DNA of 64,000 nucleotides, from assembly GCA_964017195.1 (NCBI GenBank), contig OZ024894.1, positions 28,876,825 to 28,940,824 of the forward strand. The letters run 5' to 3'. The notes beneath the pieces were generated by a model. The model did not search any database. It saw only the letters and a program-made list of their open reading frames with translations, and was not told where the DNA came from. Origin of the DNA: Siderastrea radians (taxonomy: Eukaryota > Cnidaria > Anthozoa > Scleractinia > Rhizangiidae). Made by a program: the position numbers and the translations under genes. Shown here one piece after another: positions 48,472 through 59,254 of the stretch; the first letter of the stretch is position 1; every line of letters starts with the position of its first letter.

Positions 48472-49383
48472 CTACATCACGCCAAGATGCCCATCCCTCC
48501 TCCACAGAACAACCTCCATATCAAGATCAGTGATCCTTTTGGTCGCCTCTTCTTGGTATGCCACTTGATACCTCTCCTCCCTCAGTTTCTTTACGTCTAG
48601 CCTTTTGGTTGCCTTAGGTTTAATCTTTCGGGCCAGCTTTAGCTTGAGCTTAGCTACAACAAGCTCATGATCACTGCCAATATCTGTACCCCGGTAAGTG
48701 CGACAGTCCAACCAGGATCTTCGCCACCATCTTTTAAAAAGCACATGATCTAATTGTGCCCGTGGTCGTGTTCCCGCATTGCTGGTCCAGGTGTACTTGT
48801 GGATAAACTTGTAAGGGAAGAGACTTCCCCCAATACAAAGTTGTTAGATACACAGGTGTCTTAAAGGCTTTGGCCATTGTCATTGACGGATTTTGCCACA
48901 GCATGAGGACCAAGAAATAGCTCGAAGCCATTTCTGTCAGTGCCCATGCGTGCATTAAAGTCATCAACTACCAACGGAAGATCGTGTGAGTGTAACCTTT
49001 GTAACACGTCCTCCAATGACTCACGGAATCGGTCTTTCTCTTCAATCTCTGCAACTTCAGTTGGTGAATAATAAACAACAATTGTCATTTGAATAATCCC
49101 ACAGTTGAGCCTTGCAGTGGAAAGACGGTCCGAGATGCAGTCATTGGTCTCAAGAGCTCTTCAAGCTGCTGGTGAACGCAAGAGACCTACACCAGAAGTG
49201 TGAATTTCTGTCTCTCCCCCAGGGTAGATAAATATCATTCCACGTGATGTTCCATCTGACTTCTTGGACACCGACTAGATCTAGTTGGTATCTGGGGTCC
49301 TCATTACACAGCTCTTTAAGCTTTCCTGCCTGTCTCAAGGTACGGGCGTTCCAGCTCCCTATCTTCAGGTTACGCTGAAGCAA
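48472..49383 (-). pseudogene. APE-type endonuclease remnant of the minus-strand LINE
   Basis: Readable pieces are LKIGSWNARTLRQAGKL and VGVQEVRW (N-terminal catalytic region), VYYSPTEVAEIEEKDRF with DDFNARMG (where GDFNA is usual), RTYRGTDIGSDHELV (catalytic SDH) and a basic connector. Frame changes near 49,150-49,090, 48,970-48,860 and 48,735 show decay. Confidence 0.85.
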
Positions 49384-49848
49384 CGTCCTCTTCAGGACAG
49401 TGCCTTCCTCTCGGTTTTAAACCACGTCTGTCATGTGTGGTGTACCAACATGGTGGTTAGTACTTGTTTCAGTAGCATTGCAATAGCACCGAAGTGGGTT
49501 GTTAGCCCTCTGTCGGCCGGCCAATGTGGAGGGTATGAGTCCTTAAAGCTCCATCGTCATAGCTTGATTTTATTTCGTAGTAGCCATCTCCTAGACCAGC
49601 AAGGCTGATCCAGCTGGCTATTTGACCCGTAATTGTGAGTGGGGTTGCTGAGTAACAGAGGATATCCACACACCGGAGGGTCATGCATACTGCAGCCAAC
49701 ACGGCCCCAATTCCCCCGCTCATCATATTTATACCCCATTGACGAGAGGGTAGGCCGGTTATGCCCTTGTTACTGTTACGTAACACCGACTCAAAAATGT
49801 CTGAACCTTGTTCAGTCAAGGGTGGAGCCAATGATGGGATGGAGGTAA

Positions 49849-49925
49849 GCGTAAGTATTGCATCAGGATTCCAGAGACCTACCAACATTGTACTTGTCGT
49901 CGATAAAGCAGTGACTTCAGCTTTG

Positions 49926-49930
<5 letters not shown>
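49849..49930 (-). pseudogene. Degraded copy of the EGF exon end and its intron start
   Basis: On the minus strand 'tgcaaagctgaagtcactg..tatcgacgacaagtacaatgttggtaggt' parallels the end of the EGF exon at 55,395-55,452, including the donor, and the intron bases after it ('..gaatcctgatgcaatacttac'). Deletions have shifted the frame. It ends against the (TA)n tract. Confidence 0.8.

Positions 49931-49961
<31 letters not shown>
49928..49961. repeat. (TA)n microsatellite
   Basis: About 16 TA dinucleotides directly beside the EGF-exon remnant; a plausible breakpoint of the old duplication. Confidence 0.9.
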
Positions 49962-49965
<4 letters not shown>

Positions 49966-50171
49966 AGAACTTTCAATTTGTGTTCAATATGCTTTGATTA
50001 ACTTTCATAAACCTCTGAAACCTCTTAATTTCATACATCGCCTGAGTTGTTCTTATCAGCTAGTAAGGGGGGTCTCCTAGATAAGCCTAGAAAGGCTTAT
50101 GAGACTTCCTGCTTTATACTGTCACTACAGTGATGAATGAAATATTGCATTAGTGAATGATCTTGGGCAAA

Positions 50172-50203
50172 TAAATAAATAAATAAATAAATAAATAAAA
50201 AAG
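50172..50203 (+). repeat. (AAAT)n microsatellite
   Basis: About eight 'aaat' units, possibly the tail of a worn retroelement. Confidence 0.85.
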
Positions 50204-50696
50204 TAATGCTAAAGGCGACACTGTGGAATCTCTGCTGCAAAATATTGCGAAGAAAATTAACTTGAAACAAAAAGCCTTTATACTTTTATACTTTTAACAC
50301 ATTTTAGTGTTTTCCTCTGGAAACAACAATGCATTGTACTGACTCACAAGTGGACGAGTTAATTGTAAATATCTGCGTCTAGTAACTGCATAGAATTTCT
50401 TTTTACAAAAAAGGTGTAGTGCTGTTGAGTGTCGAAAGTCATTTCTCAAACTCATTAATTATTCATATTGTTATCAGCCTACCAGAACGGCCCATTCTGG
50501 TCAGGTGGATGAGTTTAGAAACCCAATGAAAAACGAGTTGAAAACCACACGCGTTTAGAAACGATTTCAAACCCGTGTGTAAATTGTTTCTTAATCTGCA
50601 TATTCAAAAGGCAAGACGAAAACATGGACATCAACAAATTTATTTATTCACACAATATGAGAGCAAATTATGACAATGAAAGCAACACTACTGCAC

Positions 50697-51196
50697 CTTT
50701 TGTCTGATGCATCGAGGAGATTGAAATCCAAGTTTGCATTCTTTTCCTCCATGAATCGACGTATTCCGCACACAATCTGATATATGGTTCTGGGTGGGTA
50801 TCTTTCCTTTGATGGTTTAGCAACTTCTTGGATAAACTTTGCCAGCCAATAATTGAGGCTTAAAGCATCCATTTCAAGCAACGGAAATTCCAAGGACTGA
50901 ACTTTGTGCAGATCGTAATTTTTAAATAGACCGCCTGGTTCCAACGTTGCTACTTTAGGAACCCGGACTTTTTGCCATTGTTCAAAAATTCCAACCGCCC
51001 ATTTGTTTTTATATTGGATAGACTTCGGAATAGCGCTGGCCACACACTTTTCTTCTTGTTCAAAAGTTTTGGCAGCTCTAAATCTGTACTCTGCCATTTC
51101 TGCCATTTGGCTTGTGAATTCAAAGCAACGTGTTTGCTTCGAACTGACAAACAACAAGACTGGAAAACGTTGCATTAAATGCAAGAATAATTTCAC
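50697..51196 (-). CDS. Exon resembling the N-terminal part of Crypton-derived KIAA1958/DUF3504 proteins (partial)
   Basis: The minus frame gives MAEMAEYRFRAAKTFEQEE, NKWAVGIFEQWQ, then LSLNYWLAKFIQEV and YPPRTIYQIVCGIRRFMEE, ending FNLLDASDKR. The order 'short WxxxxFxxW segment, one-Tyr/Leu-Trp-Leu-x-Lys-Phe helix, then YPPxTxYxIxCGxxR' is the SAM-like core-binding half found before the DUF3504 recombinase-like domain in Crypton-derived proteins (KIAA1958, ZMYM, QRICH1). A possible donor (AAAAG|GTGCAG) closes the exon at 50,697. The likely start is 51,106; the longer frame to 51,196 is unsupported. No catalytic half was found to the left, where retroelement sequence begins, so this is a gene fragment or an exon with distant partners. 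Confidence 0.6.
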
Positions 51197-51474
51197 ACAC
51201 TAGCACGTCGGCGACGGGATCTCAATCAACGCCTCAAAGCGTTGATTACGATCCACAAATAGAATATTTGAATCGAGAAAACTCATTAAAATGATAAGTG
51301 CTTCTAATTTTTTTTGTTGGAGAAGTAATTACAAAAACTCGTGCTTCGGGTTTCATCAGGTTTCCAAACACTCGAAAACAATAAAACTACTCGGCCTGCG
51401 GCCTCGTGGTTTCAAATGTTTTCTCGTGTTTGGAAACCTGATGAAACCCTCGCACTCGTTTTTGAAATAGTACT

Positions 51475-52605
51475 TATAGCATAGCAATAAAGCACCTGCT
51501 TGTCTTGGAAAAAAGTTTCTGTATTGTTAAAAAACAAGCAAAAAAATTAAATAACACTAACTAACTAACTAACTAACTAACTAACCTACTAACTAACAAA
51601 GAAACAAACAAAGATTTCATGCAGTTACAAGACACAAGTATTTAGATAAACAGTAGAGAGCCCCATGAAATGACCCCATGAAAAGTTAAAGCTTCTTCCT
51701 TCTTAAAGCCTCTCTGTTTCAATTTGTGTTTCCTCAGCGTAATATTTTGCAGCACAGTGTCGCGCATTAATTAGTCCTCAATAGCGTAAAAACATCGCAT
51801 TATTTTCTGCATATATATACATTTCCTGTTTTTGTAAGTCAAACAAATCACTAGATCTAATAGCTTTATGAATCTAAATTTATGAATATGTGCTGTTGAT
51901 AATCTTCACCCAATAAATCGCTAATGTTAACCGATTGGAAACGAAATCATCCAGAAACCAAGTTTAAGCGAGCAAGTGGTTTTCAGATTCCCTTTTCTCG
52001 TAATTTGCCTGTGCTTAAAAAAATATGAAACAGTAACCAAACAGTTAAACTAGAAATTTATTGGCTTTAGAAAAAAGGATATTTTAAATGACTTGGTTGG
52101 CGAAGTTTGAACGAAAAAGGATGGAGACCGGTTTCAAATGATGCTTTCAAACTTTAGGCATGTACAGACGTTTGTATGGCTGGGTGACAACTCTTGCCAC
52201 TCAGCCAAACAACAATCTTCTCTCATATTTGCTATTTTTACTAATTGTGCCAGTCTTTTTCAATTTTTCGTGTTTTTATTTGCCAAGCTAGGTATAAAAT
52301 TTTCGATAATTTACGATAATGCTTAGATAAAAAACTGCCGACATAAACAAGGATCCGCCTATTGGATGACGTTCTCCACGCAGCAATCCTTTGAAGTCAC
52401 AAAACTGAGGTTCCAGTGCTTAGGTCTTTGAAATAAATCCTACGGTGTGGCCATCAAAATAAAAAACTCTTCAAGAGTAGATTCATGGAACCGTTTTTTT
52501 TCATTACTTTAATTTCGAACTTTTTTTCGGACTTCTACCAACATTTACCCTTGGACGTACAAAGAAACTCAGGCGTGCGAGTCGTACCCCATTGAGCTAC
52601 GATAT
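51475..52605 (+). repeat. Segmental duplication copy 1 (paired with 59.9-60.6 kb)
   Basis: Shared in order with 59,865-60,560: 'aaagcacctgcttgtct', 'gatttcatgcagttacaagac', 'agttaaagct.ttctt', 'cacagt.tcgc', 'ggatgacgtt', 'gaagtcacaaaactg', 'ttaggt.tttgaaat' and a reversed tRNA-like 'attgagctac'. This copy has a (AACT)n tract at 51,556-51,590 that the other lacks. No coding potential. Confidence 0.75.
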
Positions 52606-53040
52606 ACAATGTGGTTGGGGGAGGGGGAGGGGGAACGTTGATGCATTCTATGGATTTCTGTTGTGAAACAATATTTCGAAACGATTTTATCTTCGCTAGA
52701 CTGTGAAATGTTCAAACTTCTTCACTTCACAGCTTGGTAAATCGCAACGATCGTAGCATTGTGATAAATATTTATAGGATAACAACACACAACGACTCCC
52801 ATTTTGCGCTGAAACTTCCTTTTGATCGTGATACTAATAAAGTGCTGAGTACTGGACACGTTCCTCTAAACAGTGTCGGATATTTAAAGTCTTCCTTAAG
52901 CTTCGATACTGTATAGGAAATTTGCTCCCTTCTTGGGAAGATGTAATGTCCACGGAAAATTCCTTGTTTCTTTCATGGCAACATTTTGCAAGTTGCAAGT
53001 TTATTTGTGACAATAAGCGTCGTACTTATTGCTTTTAGGC

Positions 53041-53155
53041 TTTGGTGAGGATGATCCTACAATACCAATGCGGTTTCCGCAACCAGATTTTACCACTTGC
53101 ATCGGATAGCGAGAAGTGCTATCTGCGAGCCATCCATAGCTTAATTAGAGAAGAA
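53041..53155 (+). repeat. Paralogue of the CR1 insertion site (empty site)
   Basis: 'ttggtgaggatgatcctacaataccaa...ccgcaaccagatttta' joins directly to 'ccacttgcatcggatagcg'. In the 43.2-44.3-kb locus the same two halves are separated by the 1-kb LINE. Confidence 0.9.
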
Positions 53156-53162
53156 AAATACA

Positions 53163-53398
53163 GAAGTAAGTCAGCCAATCAATCGATCGATCGATCAGTC
53201 AGTCAGTCAGTCAGTCAGTCAGTCAGTCAGTCAGTCGGTCGGTGGGTGGTTGGGTGGGTGGGTCGGTCAATCAATCAATCAACTAATCAATCAATCAATC
53301 AATCAATCAATCGATCGAACGAATCAATCAATCAATCAATCAATCAATCAGTCCAGCAATTAGTCAGTCAGTCAGTCAGTCAGTCAGTCAGTCAATAA
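53163..53398 (+). repeat. Compound (AATC)n/(AGTC)n/(GGTC)n tetranucleotide tract
   Basis: Blocks of 'aatc', 'agtc', 'ggtc' and 'gggt' alternate for about 235 bp. The reading frame through it (SQSVSQSV, NQSINQSI) is repeat-encoded and not a gene. Confidence 0.9.
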
Positions 53399-53758
53399 AT
53401 CTTTATTTTATTTCCATTAATCGTTAAATGCTTTTTAACCAATAAATACTGATAACACAGGGTGGTGGAAAATTAAATGAGTGGACCTAATTAACTACTC
53501 GCGTACATTTTTTTTCTTGAAATGACGTGTTATTAAGAACATTAATTTTAACGCATGGCTATATGACACAAACCAAGAAATTTCTAATCCGCTTATTGAA
53601 CCAAACCTACCAAGCTTTTAATCTAATAAAAAAAGTATTTCTTCTAGTTGGGTGGCTTGTGTCTGTGCGCCTGCTTTGCTATTGTCATTGGAATCAGAAA
53701 CTAAATGGCTCAAACAACTACCTAACATGGAAATTGATAAAATAAACAATGAACATAC

Positions 53759-53933
53759 GCGCATTTTTGAAGCCCCTGCTGCCAGGCTGCATAGAGCTGA
53801 CTGTATGTGGCCAGTGACGCTCCCAGAAGCTCACACAATCGTTTGGCATCATAAAAATTGAGATTATAACGGGCAGCCCCTCTAACCCAAAACACGCCTG
53901 CAGTTGGACTGCTGGTTATTAAACCACCTTGAT
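53759..53933 (-). CDS. Exon 3: first half of a Link (Xlink) domain
   Basis: The acceptor 'ttcctttcag' and the donor GTATGT enclose 175 nt that read DQGGLITSSPTAG, then FWVRGAARYNLNFYDAKRL and GASLATYSQLYAAWQQGL, ending QKC. Link domains are commonly split by an intron at this place. Confidence 0.83.
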
Positions 53934-56668
53934 CTGAAAGGAAACAACAATAAGAACAAGGATTTATTCCCGTTAGTTATTTTCAGAGGGAGTTTTTTAA
54001 TCATACATATTTAAAAATGCGTAAGGAAGGGAAAGGGGAAGAGGGTGGGGGAGGGTGAATTGTGTCAAAAGTATAACATAATGGAACAACAAAAAATAGA
54101 GCACTCAAAGAAATTGTTAGTTCCATGATTAAAAACAAACGGTCCGAGTACTACCCTTCGCCAGTGTCTTAATCTGGTATGATCAGCTTTAATTATTTGA
54201 GTGCAAGTCAGCAGTCGTAGATATAAGAAAAGATCTCAATAGGGATTACCGTGAACTTTCAAAGGGCTTATATGATATACCAGGAGATTTCGTAATGACA
54301 ATTGCCAACGGAGCAAAGGATAAAGGATCTGTCATAATGTGTTAAATTCTTTCGCTGCATGCTTTTATGTAATTTATTCAGGCTCGAGGTAATTTTTTAT
54401 TCTGAAATGAAGTGTTATAGGACACTTGAAAGGATGTACGATCACAGTTAGGATCTCTACGAATTAATGGTTCTTCTTTTGAGTTTACCACGAATTCTGT
54501 GCTGTTATTACAGGATCAATCTGATAAACGTTTAACCTTCAACCCGCAAACGAGAGTAGTTTTCTCACCAATCGAAAGCTTTAGCTTGAATGGGTTTGAC
54601 TGTCCAGGACTCAGTGGTTAGAAATTTGGTATACTATCGGCTTTGACGACAGCAATAAACGACTCGCCCGCGTTTTTGTTAAGAGGTATTTAAGGACGGT
54701 GCCTCCTAATACAGATGTATTTTTACAAAGGCAATGACTACGGGGAAAACGTAGATCTTAGCAAGGTTAACTGGAATCCAAAAAGAAAAATGTGGGTAAC
54801 CACGCATTTTTCAGAGATAATTAAGCAACCATAATTCTAAAAACGCGTTAAAATACAAAGAATTTATGGCAATTTCTTTCCAAGTTTAAGGTCAATTATC
54901 TCTGAAAAATGCGTGGCTAGTCCCAATTTTCTTTTTGGATTCTGATAGTCGTTGCTAAGATCTGCTTTTTCCACATAGTCTTAAAACGTGCAAAAATATT
55001 GTTGTATTAGTGGGCAAATTCCTTAAGAAACCCCAATATCCCGAGATGTGCAGAACGTATGCGCAGTAACAAAAGGAGGTAGCGTCCTTAACTCGGCTGC
55101 GTCACCTCGCGTTGGCCGGCAGAGTACAGAAAAATTGAAAATCATATGCCGCTAATTACCACCCCAATACACACGACCTGCTCCCGTCTGGCATCGTAGC
55201 TCAGCCGGTATAGCATCGTTGATCCGAAGGCCACGGGATCAAATCCTATCGAAGTCTAACTAATTGATTCAGTTGTTAAACTATACCGCAGAGTTAATTT
55301 TTCGATTTCTCGGTCGCGGAAAACCTGCCCTTCGTTAGTATGTAACCGTCTTATGGCTAATTGTAAGTATTATGTTAGCATTCAAAATACCTACCAACAT
55401 TACATTTGTCGTCGATAAAAGACAGAACAGTAACTTCAGGTTTGCACTGACAGGAGTATTCACCCATAGTTGGACCATGAACGCAAGTTCCTCCGTAGTT
55501 ACAAGGGCTGCTGGTACATGGGCGAATGCTAAACAGAGACTAAAATAAGTTGAAAAATACAATGGTTAGAGAGAAATCTCGGGACGAGATTAACGCCAGG
55601 CCCTGCAATCCATTGTAGGTAACTTTCAAATTTTTGACGTTTGGTTTCTACTGTCCTCTTACAGTAGCATTCATTGATTAGTCCTTAACTATTCACTCCG
55701 GCTGTTAGCGTCGCCAGGCCTTTCACAAAATCCCTTCTAATGCCTTCCATCAGCGCAGGACAATCCTATCCCCCCGTCCACAAACCTGTCTCTAGAGGCA
55801 TAATAATAGGCCTGTAGTGAAACCATAAGGTATGCTAAAATGACTTTTAAGTTAACGAAATCAATTAAATGAAATGTGTTTTGTAAAGAGCCCAAAAACA
55901 AAATGGAACCAACTGCAACGAGCATCTGATGCAAGTGGGGACAGCGCTACAGTCTCGGTCAATAATTCTTTTGACATTTGGCACCTCTGAAGACGGACCC
56001 CTTCCCCCGTTCAATGTTGTACAAACCGCTGGCGTTTTTGACAGAAAATAGCACATGTTCTAGTCTTTTCAACATTACAAAGGGGGAAGGGGGAGAAGTC
56101 GGCAAGGCGTCCCAAGATTATTGACCGACCCTGTAGTTTCCTTCATATACGCGCCTGGTATCTTAATTAGCTCATCCCATCCAATAGATCTTTTTCTTCG
56201 GATTGTCATGCATAGATACGTTGACGACCATCCACGTTAAGAAAAATGCCTCAACTCGAATTTGATTCTGAGGTTGAGGGTACAGGTCTTTCAGTTGTCA
56301 CACTGAAACTTTGATCAGCTTACCATAGTTGAGGTCCCGTAGTAATCATAACTAGGCCTTTCTTGCATTTTATGAGGCTCCAAATATCTTTCTGAGTTGC
56401 TTAGTTCACAGGAATGAAATCCGTTGTCATTGCTTCTTCTGAAGTTAAAAGACAGGCAAGCGAAGGGACCATATTGCAAACACAGAAAGGAGCAGTCTAA
56501 GTACTCTTTAACTTCCCTCACTGCTGTCACATTTCCAAGTAATGACTTGCCATCCAGTTTGTAAAACGTTCTCTGTTGCTTCGTATAACGTTGACCAAGG
56601 GTGACAAATGGCAGTAAAACGAGCCAGTTCGTGAAAACAGCGATGAACTTGAAAGATAGCATTTGCAT
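53759..56668 (-). CDS. Secreted PAN-EGF-Link domain protein, 5' three exons (partial)
   Basis: Exons on the minus strand are 56668-56324, 55539-55395 and 53933-53759. They join in phase to 221 codons plus two bases, with GT-AG introns. Residues 1-25 form a signal peptide (hydrophobic core, then FVTLGQ). Residues 55-100 are a PAN/apple-like module with Cys 59, 63, 71 and 87. Residues 123-161 are a six-cysteine EGF-like domain (SSPCNYGGTC...YSCQC) with an unusually long last loop and no GF motif. From about 176 on lies the first half of a Link domain (FWVRGAARYNLNF, AKRLCELLGASLA, QLYAAWQQGLQKC), a hyaluronan-binding fold. The product is expected to be secreted or on the cell surface, in the extracellular matrix. 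The second half of Link and the C-terminus were not found between 50 and 53.7 kb, so the gene may continue far to the left or be truncated. Confidence 0.82.
54694..55087. mobile_element. 394-bp TTAA-flanked fold-back MITE in the Link gene intron
   Basis: TTAA (54690-54693, 55088-55091) flanks GGACGGTGCCTCCT and, reversed, GGACGCTACCTCCT. Longer internal arms pair ('atccaaaaagaaaa', 'ccacgcatttttcagagataatt'), leaving a short AT-rich loop. TTAA targets suit piggyBac/Kolobok families. Confidence 0.85.
55193..55262 (+). mobile_element. tRNA-like SINE head, degenerate
   Basis: 'ggcatcgtagctcagccggtatagc' (A box) and 'gggatcaaatcc' (worn B box) with a plausible D arm. Acceptor pairing is poor, so not a working tRNA gene. 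Confidence 0.55.
55395..55539 (-). CDS. Exon 2: EGF-like domain
   Basis: The acceptor 'acttattttag' gives phase 0 (SLFSIRPCTSSPCNYGG), matching exon 1. The donor GTAGGT leaves one base, matching exon 3. An alternative acceptor eight codon-bases downstream ('ctgtttag') would break the frame. Confidence 0.85.
56324..56668 (-). CDS. Exon 1: signal peptide and PAN/apple-like domain
   Basis: 115 codons from ATG (a second ATG lies two codons on) to ...GTSTM, followed by the donor GTAAGC. Cysteine spacing C-x3-C-x7-C-x15-C with the phrase CLSFNF is typical of PAN modules in cnidarian and other animal proteins. Confidence 0.82.
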
Positions 56669-56843
56669 CAGGGATCTAGACCGTTATGTTTTTACTGAAA
56701 AGACTTTAAAGACGAAGAACAGTTAGAAGCAGGATGCTTTTTATAAAATTAGGGTTAATAAGGACATTTAAGGTGTTTCGATACAGTTTTTTGGGACCAC
56801 ACCTAAGTTTTACAATCGGCTTCTAGACAGTCTTCGCAGCTAA

Positions 56844-57484
56844 GGGTGCGTTTCTTTGGGAAAATCCAAATCCGGATTCTTGTATCCAAAAACGGATTTT
56901 GCGTTTCTTTACCTAAATCCGAAAATGGATTAATCACGGATTAGTGATCTGAAGAATCCACACTCCGAGTGGATACATCAGATCAAATCTAAATCCGGAT
57001 TTTTAGGATTCATGATCCGTGCGTTTCTTTGGGGAACGGATCCGAAAATAGTACATCTGTCAAGCGGTCTTCCATGCAAATTTACTGGTCTCGCCATATT
57101 TTCTCTCGATCTTGCGTGACAAAACATTCGATCGTGAAAAAGAAAATTCAGGTGATTATTCCGTTCCGTATTTTTGAAAAGTTTTCTCCAAAGAGTACAG
57201 ACAGAAGCATTGACACGTCAGGATAACTTCATTTGTGTACCATTTCTGTAATTCAGGGACCAGATTTTGCTAACTGTGAACGCAAATAGCGAGTTCACTT
57301 GAACTACTGAAGATACTGTCCTTGTTTATAAATTATTTATATTCCATTCTAGTTGAATTCTTGGGCAATACGAGAGAAATATCGTTCTGACATATATATT
57401 GCGTGCCTCTTTCTTTGGTGTCGAAGAATCCATATGATCTGGGATCACAAATCCGTTTTCGGATTTTCCCAAAGAAACGCACCC
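56844..57484. mobile_element. 641-bp PIF/Harbinger-type MITE
   Basis: TAA at 56841-56843 and 57485-57487 flanks inverted ends GGGTGCGTTTCTTTGGGAAA / TTTCCCAAAGAAACGCACCC, extending through AATCC. The three-base TAA target and the GGG start are the PIF/Harbinger signature. Internal 'gcgtttcttt' and 'aatccg...cggat' repeats suggest end duplications. It lies just upstream of the PAN-EGF-Link start and may overlap its promoter. Confidence 0.9.
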
Positions 57485-57505
57485 TAAGTAACAATTGCCC
57501 CCTTT

Positions 57506-58280
57506 ATTGGCCTTGGATTGAACATTAGCGTGGTTTACATTTTGAGACAATCAATATTTCCATGACAACGACAAACAAAAATAATTGAAAACAATAGAGA
57601 TGAAATTTTGCGCGATCGATCCAGATTTCACTTCGAAAAGCCAATACCAACTTCTTAAGCTGTGATGTAAGGCGAACCAGATATACAACAATAGAAAATT
57701 TTTGTACGCTTCATTTGAAGTAAATAACAATAATTTTCGAAACCATAGTTTTTTGCATCGTTATAGTAAATGCACCGAAAAACAATCAATGCTTTGATGA
57801 AATGGCTAGAAATTATTGCAAATGTTGTTGTTTCACACGTCTTCCTTAACGTTAAATCTAAAAGTGTTTCAGTGAATCAATGTTAATAAGACTCAAGAAT
57901 AAAAGGTTTTGCAAAGACGCTCAAATTCATAATTTATTGCAAAATTACTCTACGAATGAAATAGAACTCCTTCAAGAACTGGCTCCAAATAATAAGTGAA
58001 AGACACATTTTAGACGTATTTTCCAGCCATTTCATCAAAGCATCGATTATTCTTCGGTTCATAAATCTTACGATGCAAAAAAATTAAGGTTTAAAATGTA
58101 TTTGCGATTTATTTCAAGCCAAACCTACAGAACTTTTTTGTTCTCCTATATATCGAAGCGAGATTTAATTTCAAGGTTACTGTTTTTGATTATTTTTGTT
58201 TATCGTTGTCATGGAAATATCACCGATTATCACAAAAATGTAAACCACACAAAAGTTCAATCCAAGACTAATAACTGATG
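57506..58280. repeat. Fold-back element with arms of about 260-300 bp
   Basis: The left arm (about 57,506-57,806) and right arm (about 58,022-58,278) are diverged reverse complements. Matching blocks are 'ttggattgaac'/'gttcaatccaag', 'gtggtttacat'/'atgtaaaccac', 'atttccatgacaacga'/'tcgttgtcatggaaat', and inner 'ctttgatgaaatggct'/'agccatttcatcaaag'. The loop is about 215 bp. No ORF is conserved. Confidence 0.8.
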
Positions 58281-59254
58281 GAAATTGCATGCCGATCCGA
58301 CACGGAGAAGACTATCTAGTAGGCGATTGTAAAACGTAGTTGTAGTCCAAAAAACTGTATCTAAACACCTTACGCTGTGGAATAAAAAGAAAAAAAAAAG
58401 AAAAAAATGTAAGTGAAAATGCGATTCTAAAGGTGTCGTTAGTTTAAAGAGCAAAGTACTAATTATTCCAAGATTTAATTACTGAATCGAATTTCGTAGA
58501 AACTTATGGGGTTGACAAAGCCTGAAATGGAAATTCCATCGCGAAACTGTCCTAACCTTTAGATTAACCATTTGCAAACAGAAAGTGGGCATAAAATATT
58601 TGGGTCTCAAAGTAACCAACGGAATTGCATAAAACCTGTTTTATCCCTTGTAGTAATTGACTGAAGTATTTCTTTGTGTCTAAAGGGATTTCCTTCCAAA
58701 TGCTGCTAAACCTTCAGTGCCGGAGTTTTTGAAGAAATATCGTTCTTCGAAAATTTAAACGTCGAATGACTTAACATGAATATCCGCGCAATCTCAAATG
58801 CAATGAATATTTTATAACTGAACCGTAATTTATACTGTTTGTATATGTGTGTGCCTAATGCATCCTACTGACAAGGAGATTATTCGACTCAAACAACTGG
58901 CAAAAGTGCGTCGATCTTGCAGTGTGTAAATCATAAAAAAATGCAAGATTAAATTAACGGAAGTCTTAAAAGTTCCAAAAAGGTTTATTGCAACAAATAT
59001 ACCTCAACTGAGTACAGAAATGAAGGGAAAAATTTAATCGTGTTTTTTTTTTAAAGACAGCTATTGTAAGCCTCCCATGGTAACTGAAAACAAATTTTGT
59101 TCGGTCAATGTCAACTATCTTCGATATCAGAACAATTGTAGTGAAAGATTTCATGCAGTTACAATATGTAAATATTTATATAAACGGTTAACCCTGTTCA
59201 GACATTGCTTTTTTTTGGTCTTTTGGTATGGTTGTGAGGGCAGATTAGGCCCGC

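Larger units (their letters stand above)
45345..49500 (-). mobile_element. Degenerate APE/RT non-LTR retrotransposon with two nested insertions
   Basis: Read on the minus strand from about 49.5 kb down, the parts are an endonuclease start (LKIGSWNARTLRQAGKLKEL), a mid-endonuclease piece (DFNARMGTD), the SDH catalytic region (GSDHELVVAKLKL), an RT (QGGFRSGRGC, DFKVAFDS, VRQDCSL, DYADDVTLL) and a C-terminal zinc/basic tail (GHVCRM...GRCHPRWKDTI). Frameshifts and stops throughout make it inactive. A (CAT)n stretch at 45,350-45,362 may be its 3' tail. The clade is not resolved; RTE-like or a relative. Insertions are a LINE tail at 45,722-45,967 and a DNA transposon at 47,122-48,175. Sequence from 49.5 to 49.85 kb may be its 5' region. 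Confidence 0.85.

Noticed and set aside
53042..53398. 118-codon frame rich in SQSVSQ and NQSINQ
   Set aside because: A translation of tetranucleotide microsatellite; no gene signal.
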